DNA from: Saccharospirillaceae bacterium
GTDB lineage: Bacteria; Pseudomonadota; Gammaproteobacteria; Pseudomonadales; Oceanobacteraceae
Reading direction: 5' to 3'
Length of the DNA: 64,000 bases
Assembly: GCA_021208685.1 (NCBI GenBank)
Contig: JAJOJJ010000022.1
Coordinates: 62,001 to 126,000, forward strand
The translations under genes were made by a program, and so were the position numbers. This document shows, in pieces, positions 10,210 to 20,412 of the stretch (the first letter of the stretch is position 1; every line of letters starts with the position of its first letter). The notes under the pieces are model-generated. The model was not told the DNA's origin. It saw only the letters and a program-made list of their open reading frames with translations, and did no database searches.

Positions 10210-12732
10210 ATGACTAAGTCACACCCGATCCTGCAATTGTTTTTTTGGCTCGTAATGTCCATTTTTGCCGGAGCCGGCATCCTGACGATGGCCATTTATC
10301 TGTATCTGTCCCCGACCCTGCCGGACACCGAAGAATTAAAAGACATTGAACTGCAGACGCCGTTACGTGTTTATGCCTCAGACGGCAAGCTGATCAGTGA
10401 ATTTGGCGAAAAGCGCCGGACTCCGCTTACCTACGCCGACACGCCCCCGGAGTTTATCAATGCCCTCCTCGCTTCCGAGGATGATGGGTTCTTCGAACAC
10501 TTCGGCATCGACCTGAAAGGACTGGCCCGCGCCGCTATTGAACTGATCCGTACCGGCAAGAAGAAGTCCGGCGGCAGCACGATTACCATGCAGGTGGCCA
10601 AAAACTATTATCTGAGCGCAGAAAAAACCTTTGCCCGTAAATTCACCGAAATCCTTCTGGCGCTGAAAATTGAACAAAGCCTGAGCAAACAGGAGATTCT
10701 GGAGCTCTACATTAATAAGATTTATCTGGGTAAACGTGCCTACGGTATTGAAGCGGCGGCGCAGGTTTACTACGGCAAATCCATCAAAGAGCTGAATCTG
10801 GCGCAATTAGCCATGATTGCCGGACTGCCACAAGCCCCATCCGCTGCCAACCCGATCAACAATCCCCGCCGCGCTGTTGATCGCCGCAACTATGTTCTGG
10901 CGCGCATGCTGACCCTGAACATGATTACTCAGGATGAGTTTGATCTGGCCGCGCGTGCTCCGGTGACAGCCCGCTATCATGGTGCAATCTCCGAGGTGCA
11001 GGCGCCCTACATTGCCGAAATGGTGCGGCGCGATATGGTTGAGCGCTATGGTGAAGATGCCTACACCGCTGGCTATAACGTGTATACAACGATTGATTCA
11101 TCACGCCAGATCGCAGCCAACAATGCCCTGCAGGCCGGACTGCTGAAGTACGACCGCGACCATGGCTATCGTCAGCCCAAGCCAGTGGCCCCGCTCATCA
11201 CTCTTGATGTTGCTGAGAACCCGGAGCTGGAACCCTGGCTCAGCAAAGCTGATAAAGGTCAGGATATCGACTGGCCACAAACACTCGAACAATGGGACAA
11301 CCTGTTGCGCGACCAGGAGGACATGGGGCTGATAACACCGGCCATCGTTCTTGCCGTTGAGCGCTCGGGTGCCTGGATTTACCAGAACCACAAAGAGCGC
11401 TGGCTACCGTTCAGCGGCATGCTTTGGGCCAAGCCTTATATCAATGTCGATGTTGTCGGCGCAGAACCGACCCAGCCCTCTGATCTGCTGATCACTGGCC
11501 AGCGCATCTGGATAGAAGAAACCACCAACGGACCGGTACTGGCACAAATTCCGGAGGTCGAAGGTTCTCTTGTTTCGCTGCGGCCGAAAGACGGGGCAAT
11601 ACTAGCGCTGGTCGGCGGTTTCTCCTCCGGCAGCAACAAGTTCAATCGTGCAATCCAGGCCGACCGCCAACCGGGTTCCGCCTTCAAACCTTTTATCTAC
11701 AGCGCTGCCCTGGCCAATGGTTTTACCCCGGCCAGCATCATCAATGACGCTCCCGTTGTCTTCGAAGATGCCAGCCTGGAGAACACCTGGCGACCGCAGA
11801 ACAACAGTGGAAAGTTCTATGGCCCCACACGCCTGCGTGAAGCGCTGTATAAATCGCAGAATCTGGTATCGATCCGTATTCTGAAACAGATTGGGCCAAG
11901 CAAAGCCGTCAACTACATTGAGCCTTTCGGCTTCCCGCGCAGCAAACTGAATGCCGACCTGTCGCTGGCCCTGGGGGCTTCTGCGCTGACGCCCCTGGAA
12001 CTGGCGACGGGATACTGTGTGCTGGCCAATGGCGGCTTTGCTGTCGACCCTTACCTCATCCGTCGCATTGAAGACAACAACGGCAATGTTCTGTTTACGG
12101 CAAACCCCAGAACCGTCTGCCCTGAATGTGAAAAACACGCCGGGAACGAACCGACCGCCCACGAGCTGCTGGAACAGCAATTAGAACAGCAGCTGGGTCT
12201 GGACAGTGAACGGCAAGCGTCTGCAGAAGCACTGCCCGTTGCCCCCAGAGTTATGGACAAACGCACCCACTTCCTGATGATCAGCATGCTCAAAGATGTG
12301 GTACGGCTGGGTACCGGAAAGCGAGCACTGGCACTGAACCGTGAAGATCTGGCCGGAAAAACCGGAACCACCAACGATCAGAAAGACGCCTGGTTTTCTG
12401 GCTTCAGTCCGGAGCTGGTCACCACCGTCTGGATTGGTTTCGACCAGCCAAATACGCTGGGGCGCTGGGCATTTGGCTCTAACACGGCTCTGCCGGTCTG
12501 GGTTGATTATATGGGCAGTGCATTAAATGGTGTTCCTGAACAACCGTTTGAACAGCCTGAAGGCGTTGTCAGTGTGCGTATTGATCCTGAGACAGGCCTG
12601 CTCGCCGCTCCGGGACAGAGCAATGCCATTTTCGAATACTTCAGAGAAGAGGATGTACCCAGTCAGCCGGTAAAAATTCCCCCGGCGAATGGCAGCGGCG
12701 ACACCGGGCTGGTGCCGGAGCAGTTGTTCTGA
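10210..12732 (+). CDS. mrcA: Penicillin-binding protein 1A (bifunctional transglycosylase/transpeptidase)
   Basis: This class A PBP polymerises and crosslinks peptidoglycan from the inner membrane. The 840 residues begin with a membrane anchor (near 10-35). The GT51 glycosyltransferase domain carries the catalytic ASEDDGFFEHFGID near residue 90 and GGSTITMQVAKN. The transpeptidase has SxxK as GSAFKPF (Ser near 490), SxN as SQN and KTG in AGKTGTTND near 716. The long segment between the two catalytic domains is normal for PBP1A. It is divergent from pilM, as in Pseudomonas, and followed by a strong terminator. Confidence 0.97.
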   Translation: MTKSHPILQLFFWLVMSIFAGAGILTMAIYLYLSPTLPDTEELKDIELQTPLRVYASDGKLISEFGEKRRTPLTYADTPPEFINALLASEDDGFFEHFGIDLKGLARAAIELIRTGKKKSGGSTITMQVAKNYYLSAEKTFARKFTEILLALKIEQSLSKQEILELYINKIYLGKRAYGIEAAAQVYYGKSIKELNLAQLAMIAGLPQAPSAANPINNPRRAVDRRNYVLARMLTLNMITQDEFDLAARAPVTARYHGAISEVQAPYIAEMVRRDMVERYGEDAYTAGYNVYTTIDSSRQIAANNALQAGLLKYDRDHGYRQPKPVAPLITLDVAENPELEPWLSKADKGQDIDWPQTLEQWDNLLRDQEDMGLITPAIVLAVERSGAWIYQNHKERWLPFSGMLWAKPYINVDVVGAEPTQPSDLLITGQRIWIEETTNGPVLAQIPEVEGSLVSLRPKDGAILALVGGFSSGSNKFNRAIQADRQPGSAFKPFIYSAALANGFTPASIINDAPVVFEDASLENTWRPQNNSGKFYGPTRLREALYKSQNLVSIRILKQIGPSKAVNYIEPFGFPRSKLNADLSLALGASALTPLELATGYCVLANGGFAVDPYLIRRIEDNNGNVLFTANPRTVCPECEKHAGNEPTAHELLEQQLEQQLGLDSERQASAEALPVAPRVMDKRTHFLMISMLKDVVRLGTGKRALALNREDLAGKTGTTNDQKDAWFSGFSPELVTTVWIGFDQPNTLGRWAFGSNTALPVWVDYMGSALNGVPEQPFEQPEGVVSVRIDPETGLLAAPGQSNAIFEYFREEDVPSQPVKIPPANGSGDTGLVPEQLF

Positions 12733-12780
12733 TCAGACAGCGGCTCTGGGAGCGCGCAGCCACTGACCGTGCGGGCATAA

Positions 12781-12807
12781 AAAAGGCCGGGTAACCGGCC
12801 TTTTTTT
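12781..12807. terminator. Bidirectional intrinsic terminator
   Basis: GGCCGG-GTAA-CCGGCC is flanked by an A run on the left and T7 on the right. It can end mrcA on the plus strand and the convergent dehydrogenase gene on the minus strand. Confidence 0.9.
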
Positions 12808-12836
12808 GTGCTTGCGGCTTACGGATAAAGCCGTGC

Positions 12837-14240
12837 TTACAGATCCACCAGCTTACCCGGGTTCATCACGTTATTCGGATCGAATACCGCCTTAACCGCA
12901 CGCATATAAGCCAGTTCAGCCGCTGAACGGGTGTATTCCAGATACGGCTTTTTGGTCATACCCACGCCGTGCTCGGCTGAAACCGAGCCGTCGTATTTCT
13001 GCACGATTTCAAATACCCATTTGGATACCCTGGCACAGCGCTCAAAGAACGCCTCTTTGGCCAGTGCATCCGGTTTAAGAATGTTCAGGTGCAGGTTGCC
13101 ATCGCCGATATGGCCGAACCAGATGATCTCGAAGTCCGGATATTCACGGGTCACGATCTCATCGATATCGTTCAGGAACGGTGGCACTTTGGAAACCACC
13201 ACGGAAATGTCGTTTTTGTACGGTGTCCACTCGGAAATGGTTTCGGAAATATCTTCACGCAGACGCCACAGGTTAGCCGCCTGAGTTTCACTCTGGCTGA
13301 TCACACCATCGACCACCCAGCCGTTTTCCACACACTGCTCAAACAGGCTCATGGACAGATCCATATCGGCATCGGTAACGGCTTCAAATTCGATCAGCGC
13401 ATAAAAATCAGCGCTGCTGTCGAACGGCGCCGGCACATCACCGCGCGCCAGTACTTTGCGCATGGCTTTATCGGAAAAGAACTCGAACGCGGTCAGGTCC
13501 ATGCTGCCCTGAAACTGGTTCAGCACGTTCATCACGTCATCCAGCTCCGGAATCGCCAGTACCAGCACGGTCAGGTTTTTCGGCGTACGGGTCAGGCGCA
13601 TAGTCGCTTCCGTAATAAAACCGAGCGTACCTTCACCACCAATAAACAGCTGACGCAAATCGTAGCCGGTGTTGTTTTTCAGCAGGTCTTTATTCAGACG
13701 CAGAATCTCGCCCTTACCGGTTACCACCGTCAGGCCCGCCACCCAGTCACGGGTCATACCCCAGCGGATGACTTTAATACCGCCGGCATTGGTGCTGATA
13801 TTGCCGCCAATCTGGCTGGAGCCTGCCGACGCGAAATCCACCGGATAAAACAGACCCTGTTCTTCGGCATAATTCTGCAGCTGCTCGGTGATGACACCGG
13901 CCCCACACTTAACGGTGCGGTCAACGGCGTTAAAGTCGCTGATCTGATTCATATAATCGAAGGCCACCACGATTTCACCATTAGCCGCCACCGCGCCGGC
14001 ACTCAGACCGGTACGACCACCGGATGGCACCAGAGCCAGCTGATGCTCATTGGCCAGCAGTACGATATCGCGTACCTGCTCTGTGGTTTTCGGGAACACA
14101 ATCGCGGTTGGCTTAGGCGCGTAGATTTTGGTCCAGTCTTTACCGAAGGTTTCCAGAGAATCTGCATCGGTACGAACCTTATCAGCACCAACAATGGCCG
14201 ATAACCGTTCAATCAGGGCGTCTTGAGTCAGGGCAGTCAT
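12837..14240 (-). CDS. FAD-binding D-2-hydroxyglutarate dehydrogenase-like oxidase
   Basis: This 467-residue flavoprotein of the VAO/GlcD family has a FAD-binding type-4 domain (PKTTEQVRDIV ... ALVPSGGRTGLSAGA, IGGNISTNAGG) and an FAD-linked oxidase C-terminal domain with the metal-site motif FGHIGDGNLHLN and EHGVG. It sits divergently beside serA. In Pseudomonas the same pair is known: SerA also reduces 2-oxoglutarate to D-2-hydroxyglutarate, and this dehydrogenase returns it to 2-oxoglutarate. I start at MTALTQDALI, which matches the family N-terminus; an ATG 27 bases upstream (14267) in the same frame is possible. Confidence 0.88.
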   Translation of the reverse strand: MTALTQDALIERLSAIVGADKVRTDADSLETFGKDWTKIYAPKPTAIVFPKTTEQVRDIVLLANEHQLALVPSGGRTGLSAGAVAANGEIVVAFDYMNQISDFNAVDRTVKCGAGVITEQLQNYAEEQGLFYPVDFASAGSSQIGGNISTNAGGIKVIRWGMTRDWVAGLTVVTGKGEILRLNKDLLKNNTGYDLRQLFIGGEGTLGFITEATMRLTRTPKNLTVLVLAIPELDDVMNVLNQFQGSMDLTAFEFFSDKAMRKVLARGDVPAPFDSSADFYALIEFEAVTDADMDLSMSLFEQCVENGWVVDGVISQSETQAANLWRLREDISETISEWTPYKNDISVVVSKVPPFLNDIDEIVTREYPDFEIIWFGHIGDGNLHLNILKPDALAKEAFFERCARVSKWVFEIVQKYDGSVSAEHGVGMTKKPYLEYTRSAAELAYMRAVKAVFDPNNVMNPGKLVDL

Positions 14241-14306
14241 GGGAGATTCCGCATAGATGAATGGCATTCACCTCAAATTGAGTATTCTTCGCGATGAAAA
14301 GCGAGT

Positions 14307-14344
14307 TTGAGGCTCACGTTAACAGGCCGGGTATGCTAGCATAC
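14307..14344 (+). promoter_or_regulatory. Candidate serA promoter with a 14-bp palindrome
   Basis: TTGAGG at 14307 and TATGCT at 14332 form a sigma-70-like pair with a long spacer (about 19). The -10 lies inside a perfect palindrome, GTATGCTAGCATAC (14331-14344). This is the gap between the divergent dehydrogenase and serA, so the palindrome may be an operator for either. Read by eye. Confidence 0.4.
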
Positions 14345-14471
14345 GCGCCTTATTTTTCGGAGTGGTTTTCGCTCCGAAGTGACTCCGGCCCCTGTCGTTA
14401 CCTGTGCTGTACCGTGCAAGCACCGGCCGGACTCACCGCAACGGTTCTACATACTGCATATAGGTACCATC

Positions 14472-15701
14472 ATGGCTCAAACCTCCCTCGATAAAAGCAA
14501 GATCAAATTTCTCTTGTTGGAAGGCGTGCACCAGTCAGCTCTCGAAACCCTGAATGCCGCTGGTTACACCAACATCGAGTACCTGAAGACCTCGCTGCCG
14601 GATGACGAGCTGAAAGCCCGCATCAAAGACGCACACTTTGTCGGCATCCGCTCCCGCACTCAGCTGACCGACGAAATCTTTGAGGCCGCTGAAAAACTGA
14701 TCGCCGTGGGCTGCTTCTGTATCGGTACCAACCAGGTAGACCTGAAAGCCGCTACCAAGCGTGGTGTTGCGGTGTTCAATGCGCCTTACTCCAACACCCG
14801 TTCCGTTGCTGAGCTGTCGCTGGCCGAAATCATCATGCTGATGCGCGGTATTCCGGAGCGTAACGCTCAGTGTCACCGTGGAGGCTGGAACAAATCCGCC
14901 GATAACTCTTACGAAATCCGTGGTAAGAAACTGGGCATCATCGGTTACGGCTCTATTGGTACTCAGCTGTCTGTAATGGCTGAGAGCATGGGTATGGATG
15001 TGTACTTCTATGATGTGGTGACCAAGCTGCCTCTGGGCAACGCCAAACAGGTTGGCTCGCTGAACGAACTGCTGAATCTGGCCGACGTTGTTTCCCTGCA
15101 CGTACCGGAAACCGCAGCCACCAAGTGGATGATGGGTCCTGAGCAGTTCGCACAGATGAAACAGGGTTCTATCCTGCTGAACGCTTCGCGCGGTACTGTA
15201 GTTGATATCGACGCACTGGCTGAAGCCATCCGCAGCAAAAAACTGCTGGGCGCTGCAATTGACGTATTCCCGGTTGAGCCTCGCGCCAACGGTGAAGAAT
15301 TCATCACTCCGCTGCGTGAATTCGATAACGTGATCCTGACTCCGCACGTCGGTGGTTCCACCCTCGAAGCTCAGGAAAACATTGGTAAAGAAGTGGGCGA
15401 GAAGCTGGCTCAGTACAGCGATAACGGCACCACAACCTCTTCCGTTAACTTCCCGGAAGTTGCTCTGCCAGGCAACAAAAATGTGCACCGAATTCTGCAC
15501 ATCCACCAGAACGTTCCAGGCGTCATGAATGCCATCAACAGCATTTTTGCCGAAAACAACATCAACATCTCCGGTCAGTACCTGCAGACGGTTGAAGAGG
15601 TGGGTTATGTGGTGATTGATGTTGCCGCCGATGCTTCTGAGCTGGCTCTGGAAAAAATCAAGACGGTTGAAGGCACGATCCGCGCCCGCGTACTGTACTG
15701 A
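14472..15701 (+). CDS. serA: D-3-phosphoglycerate dehydrogenase
   Basis: SerA oxidises 3-phosphoglycerate to 3-phosphohydroxypyruvate, the committed step of serine synthesis. I use the ATG of MAQTSLDKSKIKFLLLEG (409 residues, E. coli size); the frame is open upstream but not conserved. Substrate-domain elements include VGIRSRTQLT; the NAD-binding fold has GIIGYGSIGTQ, and NASRGTVVD and the catalytic H in TPHVGGST are present. A C-terminal ACT domain (RILHIHQNVPGVMNAIN ...) is the serine-feedback site of the E. coli-type enzyme. About 130 bases of leader separate it from the proposed promoter. Confidence 0.96.
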   Translation: MAQTSLDKSKIKFLLLEGVHQSALETLNAAGYTNIEYLKTSLPDDELKARIKDAHFVGIRSRTQLTDEIFEAAEKLIAVGCFCIGTNQVDLKAATKRGVAVFNAPYSNTRSVAELSLAEIIMLMRGIPERNAQCHRGGWNKSADNSYEIRGKKLGIIGYGSIGTQLSVMAESMGMDVYFYDVVTKLPLGNAKQVGSLNELLNLADVVSLHVPETAATKWMMGPEQFAQMKQGSILLNASRGTVVDIDALAEAIRSKKLLGAAIDVFPVEPRANGEEFITPLREFDNVILTPHVGGSTLEAQENIGKEVGEKLAQYSDNGTTTSSVNFPEVALPGNKNVHRILHIHQNVPGVMNAINSIFAENNINISGQYLQTVEEVGYVVIDVAADASELALEKIKTVEGTIRARVLY

Positions 15702-15736
15702 TGTATTCCCGGATGAATCCCTGAGATTCGGGCAAT

Positions 15737-15771
15737 AAAAAACGGCAGCTCAACAGGCTGCCGTTTTTTTT
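15737..15771. terminator. Intrinsic terminator between serA and the TonB receptor gene
   Basis: Stem AACGGCAG / CTGCCGTT with an A run before and T8 after, between convergent genes. It can work on both strands. Confidence 0.9.
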
Positions 15772-15806
15772 ACAGACACTGCGGATATGGCTCATCCGGG
15801 TTACCT

Positions 15807-18056
15807 TTACCAGCTCATCTGCCAGCCAAGACGATTCAGCCAGCGCGGCGTGGTTTCATACAGCACCTGCTGATGCAGCGCGTCATATTCACTGCTCAAC
15901 GACCAATCACCCAGCCAGGTATGCCAGCTCCAGCGGGCCAGCAAGCGTTGCTGCCGGTAGCGCCCCTGTGCCGCATAGCCCGGATCATAACCCGGCTCAC
16001 TGTTATCCCAGAAAATACCCAGCATCTGCTCCTGCCATTCACCGTGATGGGTCCAGACCAGTCGCGCACTGCTTTCTGCGCCCAACACCAGTTCACCTGA
16101 ACGACTGCTGTCACGCTGCTGGCGCAGCAGTGTTAACCAGATACGGTGATCAGCCGAAGGCTGCCACTGCAACTGTGATTCAATCCCTTTCAGCGTCATC
16201 TGCCCTTCGTTGGTCAGCGACGTGCTGCGCAGAGTCACCGTACTGCCAATCAGATCCGTCATGTGTTCGCGGAATGCTTTAATATCCAGCTGCAATGACG
16301 TCTGCGGCAAATGAATAAAATAACCCAGCTCCCACGCCTGAATTCGCTCATCACGCAGATCATCACGCCAGTTATCGGCGTTGGCATTAATAAACAGCCC
16401 GGCCGGATTCAGATTGAGATAGTGACTGCTCACATCGGTAAGCACAGCACGGCCATTCAGATAGCGCTCGGCAATGTCCGGAGTGCGCTGGCTGTGGGAA
16501 TACAGCACACGGATACTCTGGTCAGCGCTGGGCAGAAAACTCAGCGCCAGACGCGGCAAATAGTTTGCTTCCTGACCGGTCTGATATTGCGCCATCATTC
16601 CGGCCGACAACAGCCAGTACGGAGCAGGCCGGTATTCCGCGCTGATAAAGGCCAGCCACTGATCACTGCGCACCCCGCCCTGCAGGTAGGTCGCGGAGTC
16701 CACCTGATCACGACGCAGGCCAATGCCCTGCACTGAACGTAACTGCTCGCTCCAGCGCCGGGTGTCCTGCCATTCAAGATCGATACGCTGCTCATAAACA
16801 TCCAGATTACCCTGCCCGCACAGCGCCTGATCCAAAGCATTAGCCGCCACAGCCCGCTGCACAATCTGTTGTGCGGTGCTGTATTGCGCAGCGCTGATGG
16901 TGTTTTCCAGCCCCAGCCCCTGCTGTAACTCAGCTGCGCTGAAAGCGCCGACAGCCAGCCCCTGATACTGCTGGGTAATGGCACTGCGTTCACTGCTGCT
17001 CAAGGTGGGATTTTGCAGCGGCAGCAAGCCATAACCGAGTTTTTCTGCCAGCTGCGGATGCTGCTGATACAACTCACTCAACTGTGCATCAAACGCCATT
17101 GCAGGCGCACAGGCACGATAATCAACCTCGCTGTTATCGGCCTGCCAGTATGCCTGCAACTGTACTTCATGGTCAGCGGAACGCTGGCTGCGCCAGCGCA
17201 GCCAGCCAAGATCAGACAGCGCCGCCTGCTGCGGCGAGTTCACCTGAAAATTGCTGTCGGCAAGGTAATCGCGCTGTAACTCCTGGCGTCCGAATTGCCA
17301 GCGCAGTTCGTTATCCATATCCGCCTGCCAGGCACCGGACCAGTTAACCCCACGCACCTGACGCAGATCCGGCAACCCACCCTGATCACCGGCATCAGCG
17401 TGATAGCCACCGTGCTCCCCCTCACGCCAGCCAAAAAGACTGATGCGGCTCTGCTGCTGAGCCTCATGCTGGGTCAGACTGGCGTAAAACTGCCGGCGCT
17501 GCTCAGATCCCAGACGACCACCGAGGTGCACCCGCGCGCTGTCAGCCGGGTGACGGGTAATAATATGAATAACCCCCTGCAAGGCATTCATACCATAACT
17601 GGCAGCACTCGGACCGCGGGTAATTTCAATACGCTCGACATCCTCTAACGCAATGCCAAGCTGATCCCAATCCACATTGGCGAAGGCCGCTTTATAGACC
17701 GAACGACCATCCACCAGCACTTCCAGCCGCCGCGCCAGCGACACACCACCCGAGTGGTAAACCACACTGGCACGATCAGAATCCAGTTCACGGGCGACGA
17801 ACAGTCCGGGGACAAAACGGAATACGGAGGGAATATCCGTCACGCCCCAGAGGCGTATTTGTTCGGCGGTAATGACAGTAACCGCCGCAGGAACTTCCGC
17901 CAGCGGCTGCTGCAGACGCACTGGCGTTAAAACCTGAGGGATGTCGGGCTCGAACTCGTAGGTGTCAGCGTCAGCCGCCAGCGCCATTGCGGAATAACCG
18001 GCCATCAGGAACAGCCATCCCCATCCGGCGGCGTGACGTCTGCTCCTTGCTTTCAT
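15807..18056 (-). CDS. TonB-dependent outer-membrane receptor, substrate unknown
   Basis: A 749-residue outer-membrane receptor. A signal peptide ends near AMALAADAD. The plug domain (about 45-155) includes PAAVTVITAEQIRLWG, FRFVPGLFVARE, LEVLVDGRSVY, VERIEITRGPSAASYG and VIHIITRHP. The rest is a beta barrel rich in aromatic strand ends and finishes in LGWQMSW. The plug resembles the colicin/vitamin-B12-type receptors generally; nothing near it (no ABC transporter, no siderophore genes) tells the ligand. It stands alone, convergent with serA and on the same strand as the his genes upstream. Confidence 0.85.
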   Translation of the reverse strand: MKARSRRHAAGWGWLFLMAGYSAMALAADADTYEFEPDIPQVLTPVRLQQPLAEVPAAVTVITAEQIRLWGVTDIPSVFRFVPGLFVARELDSDRASVVYHSGGVSLARRLEVLVDGRSVYKAAFANVDWDQLGIALEDVERIEITRGPSAASYGMNALQGVIHIITRHPADSARVHLGGRLGSEQRRQFYASLTQHEAQQQSRISLFGWREGEHGGYHADAGDQGGLPDLRQVRGVNWSGAWQADMDNELRWQFGRQELQRDYLADSNFQVNSPQQAALSDLGWLRWRSQRSADHEVQLQAYWQADNSEVDYRACAPAMAFDAQLSELYQQHPQLAEKLGYGLLPLQNPTLSSSERSAITQQYQGLAVGAFSAAELQQGLGLENTISAAQYSTAQQIVQRAVAANALDQALCGQGNLDVYEQRIDLEWQDTRRWSEQLRSVQGIGLRRDQVDSATYLQGGVRSDQWLAFISAEYRPAPYWLLSAGMMAQYQTGQEANYLPRLALSFLPSADQSIRVLYSHSQRTPDIAERYLNGRAVLTDVSSHYLNLNPAGLFINANADNWRDDLRDERIQAWELGYFIHLPQTSLQLDIKAFREHMTDLIGSTVTLRSTSLTNEGQMTLKGIESQLQWQPSADHRIWLTLLRQQRDSSRSGELVLGAESSARLVWTHHGEWQEQMLGIFWDNSEPGYDPGYAAQGRYRQQRLLARWSWHTWLGDWSLSSEYDALHQQVLYETTPRWLNRLGWQMSW

Positions 18057-18172
18057 ATTGAATCCTTCATCCCTGATTTGGTTGACATATTACACAACAA
18101 GTGTGTGGATTTTAATGCTGACACAGGCCAATAAAAGGGGATTTGGCCGCTCTGCTCCGTCAAAACCGCATA

Positions 18173-18198
18173 CAAAAACCGGGCATTAATTGCCCGGT
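18173..18198 (-). terminator. Intrinsic terminator of the his operon
   Basis: On the minus strand ACCGGGCA-ATTAA-TGCCCGGT is a perfect 8-bp stem followed by a T run (A5 on the plus strand, 18174-18178), directly downstream of hisF. Confidence 0.8.
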
Positions 18199-18210
18199 CT
18201 GAAACGTCCC

Positions 18211-18975
18211 TCAATCAAGCCGCATTTCAATGCCGGCGGCAGCCATATGCTGTTTAGCCTGCTGTACCGTGTATTCCCCAAAGTGGAAAATACTCGCCGC
18301 CAGCACAGCATCGGCACGGCCGATTTTGACGCCATCGACCAGATGATCGAGATTACCGACACCACCGGACGCTATCACCGGAATATTCACGGCATCGGCA
18401 ATGGCACGGGTAACGCCCAGATCAAAACCGGATTTCACACCGTCACGATCCATGGATGTCAGCAGAATTTCACCAGCACCGTACCGGGCCATTTTCACTG
18501 CCCATTCCACCGCATTAATGCCGGTTGCCTTGCGACCACCGTGGGTGAAAATTTCCCAGTGATGATCGCCCACCTGTTTGGCATCGATGGCCACCACAAT
18601 GCACTGCGCACCAAATTTATCCGACGCAGCCTTCACGAAATCCGGGTTATAAACCGCTGCTGAGTTAATCGAGACTTTGTCAGCACCGGCATTGAGCATA
18701 CGGCGGATATCCTCCAGCTCACGAATGCCTCCGCCGACGGTCAGCGGAATAAACACCTGCTCGGCAATGGCCTCCACCATATGCACGGTGGTGTCGCGGC
18801 CCTCGTGGCTGGCGGTAATATCGAGAAAGGTAATTTCGTCGGCACCCTGATCGTTATAGCGTTTGGCAATTTCCACCGGATCACCGGCATCACGGATACC
18901 AACGAAATTAACGCCTTTTACCACCCGGCCTTTGTCGACATCCAGACAAGGAATAATACGTTTGGCGAGCGCCAT
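18211..18975 (-). CDS. hisF: Imidazole glycerol phosphate synthase, cyclase subunit
   Basis: HisF joins PRFAR with ammonia delivered by HisH to give imidazole glycerol phosphate and AICAR. It is a 254-residue (beta/alpha)8 barrel with the catalytic aspartates in [10 protein letters not shown] and CIVVAIDAK, plus the phosphate-binding [11 protein letters not shown]. It follows hisA with 1 base between them, last of hisBHAF, and is followed by a terminator. Confidence 0.98.
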   Translation of the reverse strand: MALAKRIIPCLDVDKGRVVKGVNFVGIRDAGDPVEIAKRYNDQGADEITFLDITASHEGRDTTVHMVEAIAEQVFIPLTVGGGIRELEDIRRMLNAGADKVSINSAAVYNPDFVKAASDKFGAQCIVVAIDAKQVGDHHWEIFTHGGRKATGINAVEWAVKMARYGAGEILLTSMDRDGVKSGFDLGVTRAIADAVNIPVIASGGVGNLDHLVDGVKIGRADAVLAASIFHFGEYTVQQAKQHMAAAGIEMRLD

Positions 18976-18976
18976 A

Positions 18977-19717
18977 TCAGGCTCCTGTTAACTCATCAGC
19001 AAGCTGCTGAGCTTCGGCCACATCCAGCGTGCCTTCGTAAATGGCGCGGCCGGTAATGGCACCCAGAATTCCCTGACCCGCCACACGGGACAGCGCGCGG
19101 ATATCGTCAATATTGGTCACGCCACCGGATGCGATCACCGGAATACCGCCTTCCACCGCCAGTTGCAGCGTGGCGTCTACGTTCACGCCCTGCATCATGC
19201 CGTCGCGGGCAATATCGGTGTACACAATGGAGGTTACGCCGTCATCGCGGAATTGTTTGGCCAGATCAACGGCTTTAACCGTGGAAACCTCGGCCCAGCC
19301 ATCGGTCGCCACAAAACCATCCTGTGCATCCAGACCCACAATCACGGTACCCGGAAATGCCTTACAGGCTTCTTTGACAAAAGCAGGTTCTTTTACCGCT
19401 TTGGTGCCGATGATCACGTAGCTCACGCCAGCCTTAATGTAATGCTCGATGGTTTCCAGTGTGCGGATGCCACCGCCAATCTGGATCGGCAGACCTGGAA
19501 ATGCCTTGGCAATCGCAGTCACCGCTTCGCCATTGACCGGCGTACCGGCAAACGCACCGTTCAGATCCACCAGATGCAGGCGACGACAACCGGCATCCAC
19601 CCAACGCTTCGCCATCGACACCGGGTCGTCACCGAACACGGTGGAATCGTCCATACGGCCCTGACGCAAACGCACACACTGACCATCTTTTAAATCAATC
19701 GCAGGAATTACCAGCAT
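18977..19717 (-). CDS. hisA: ProFAR isomerase
   Basis: HisA isomerises ProFAR to PRFAR. The 246-residue barrel carries the catalytic acid in [10 protein letters not shown] and base in IVGLDAQDG, with phosphate-binding [11 protein letters not shown] and [11 protein letters not shown]. It sits between hisH (33 bases upstream) and hisF. Confidence 0.98.
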   Translation of the reverse strand: MLVIPAIDLKDGQCVRLRQGRMDDSTVFGDDPVSMAKRWVDAGCRRLHLVDLNGAFAGTPVNGEAVTAIAKAFPGLPIQIGGGIRTLETIEHYIKAGVSYVIIGTKAVKEPAFVKEACKAFPGTVIVGLDAQDGFVATDGWAEVSTVKAVDLAKQFRDDGVTSIVYTDIARDGMMQGVNVDATLQLAVEGGIPVIASGGVTNIDDIRALSRVAGQGILGAITGRAIYEGTLDVAEAQQLADELTGA

Positions 19718-19750
19718 TGTTTTACCTTACATTCTGAATTCGTTAGTGGA

Positions 19751-20395
19751 TCAGGCCTGACCGTCCCAGGCGAGGAAGTTTTTCAGCAGCGCCAAACCCG
19801 CGTTATGGCTTTTTTCCGGGTGAAACTGCACGGCAAAGACATTGTCTTCACCCATGGCAGCGGCAAAATCGACGCCGTAATGACCACGGCCTTTCACCTG
19901 TGCGGCATGGGTTGCCTGCACATAGTAGGAATGCACAAAATAGAAACGGCTGTTATCAGCGATACCGGCCCAGAGCGGATGTGCAACCTGCTCAACACGG
20001 TTCCAGCCCATGTGCGGCACTTTCAGTTTTTCACCGTTTTCTTCCAGATCGCTGCCGAAAAACGTTACCGCACCGGGAAACAATCCCATGCAGTCAACAC
20101 CGCCATTCTCTTCGCTGCGCTCCATCATGGCCTGCAGGCCAACACAGATACCCAGCAGCGGTTTGGTTTTGCGCACTTCCGCCACCACCTGATCAATGCC
20201 CTGACGGCGGATTTCCGCCATGCAGTCACGGATAGCACCAACACCCGGCAATACCACATGGTCAGCCTTGCGGATTACGTCGGCATCGCTCGTCACCACG
20301 ACTCTGGTATCCGGTGCGACCGTCTGCAGCGCGCCATGGGCGGAGTGCAGATTGCCCATGCCGTAATCAATCACTGCACAGAGTTTACTGCTCAT
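19751..20395 (-). CDS. hisH: Imidazole glycerol phosphate synthase, glutaminase subunit
   Basis: HisH hydrolyses glutamine and feeds ammonia through the HisF barrel. The 214-residue class I amidotransferase has its nucleophile cysteine in [12 protein letters not shown] and the His-Glu of the triad in [22 protein letters not shown] at the N-terminus is typical. It lies 17 bases after hisB. Confidence 0.98.
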   Translation of the reverse strand: MSSKLCAVIDYGMGNLHSAHGALQTVAPDTRVVVTSDADVIRKADHVVLPGVGAIRDCMAEIRRQGIDQVVAEVRKTKPLLGICVGLQAMMERSEENGGVDCMGLFPGAVTFFGSDLEENGEKLKVPHMGWNRVEQVAHPLWAGIADNSRFYFVHSYYVQATHAAQVKGRGHYGVDFAAAMGEDNVFAVQFHPEKSHNAGLALLKNFLAWDGQA

Positions 20396-20412
20396 TCATT
20401 TATCCTTTGTGC

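Noticed and set aside
13089..14204. A 371-codon plus-strand frame opposite the dehydrogenase gene
   Set aside because: A shadow of the well-conserved minus-strand flavoprotein; no ribosome site or recognisable domain.
14535..15506. A 323-codon minus-strand frame opposite serA
   Set aside because: A shadow of serA, whose own protein is fully recognisable.
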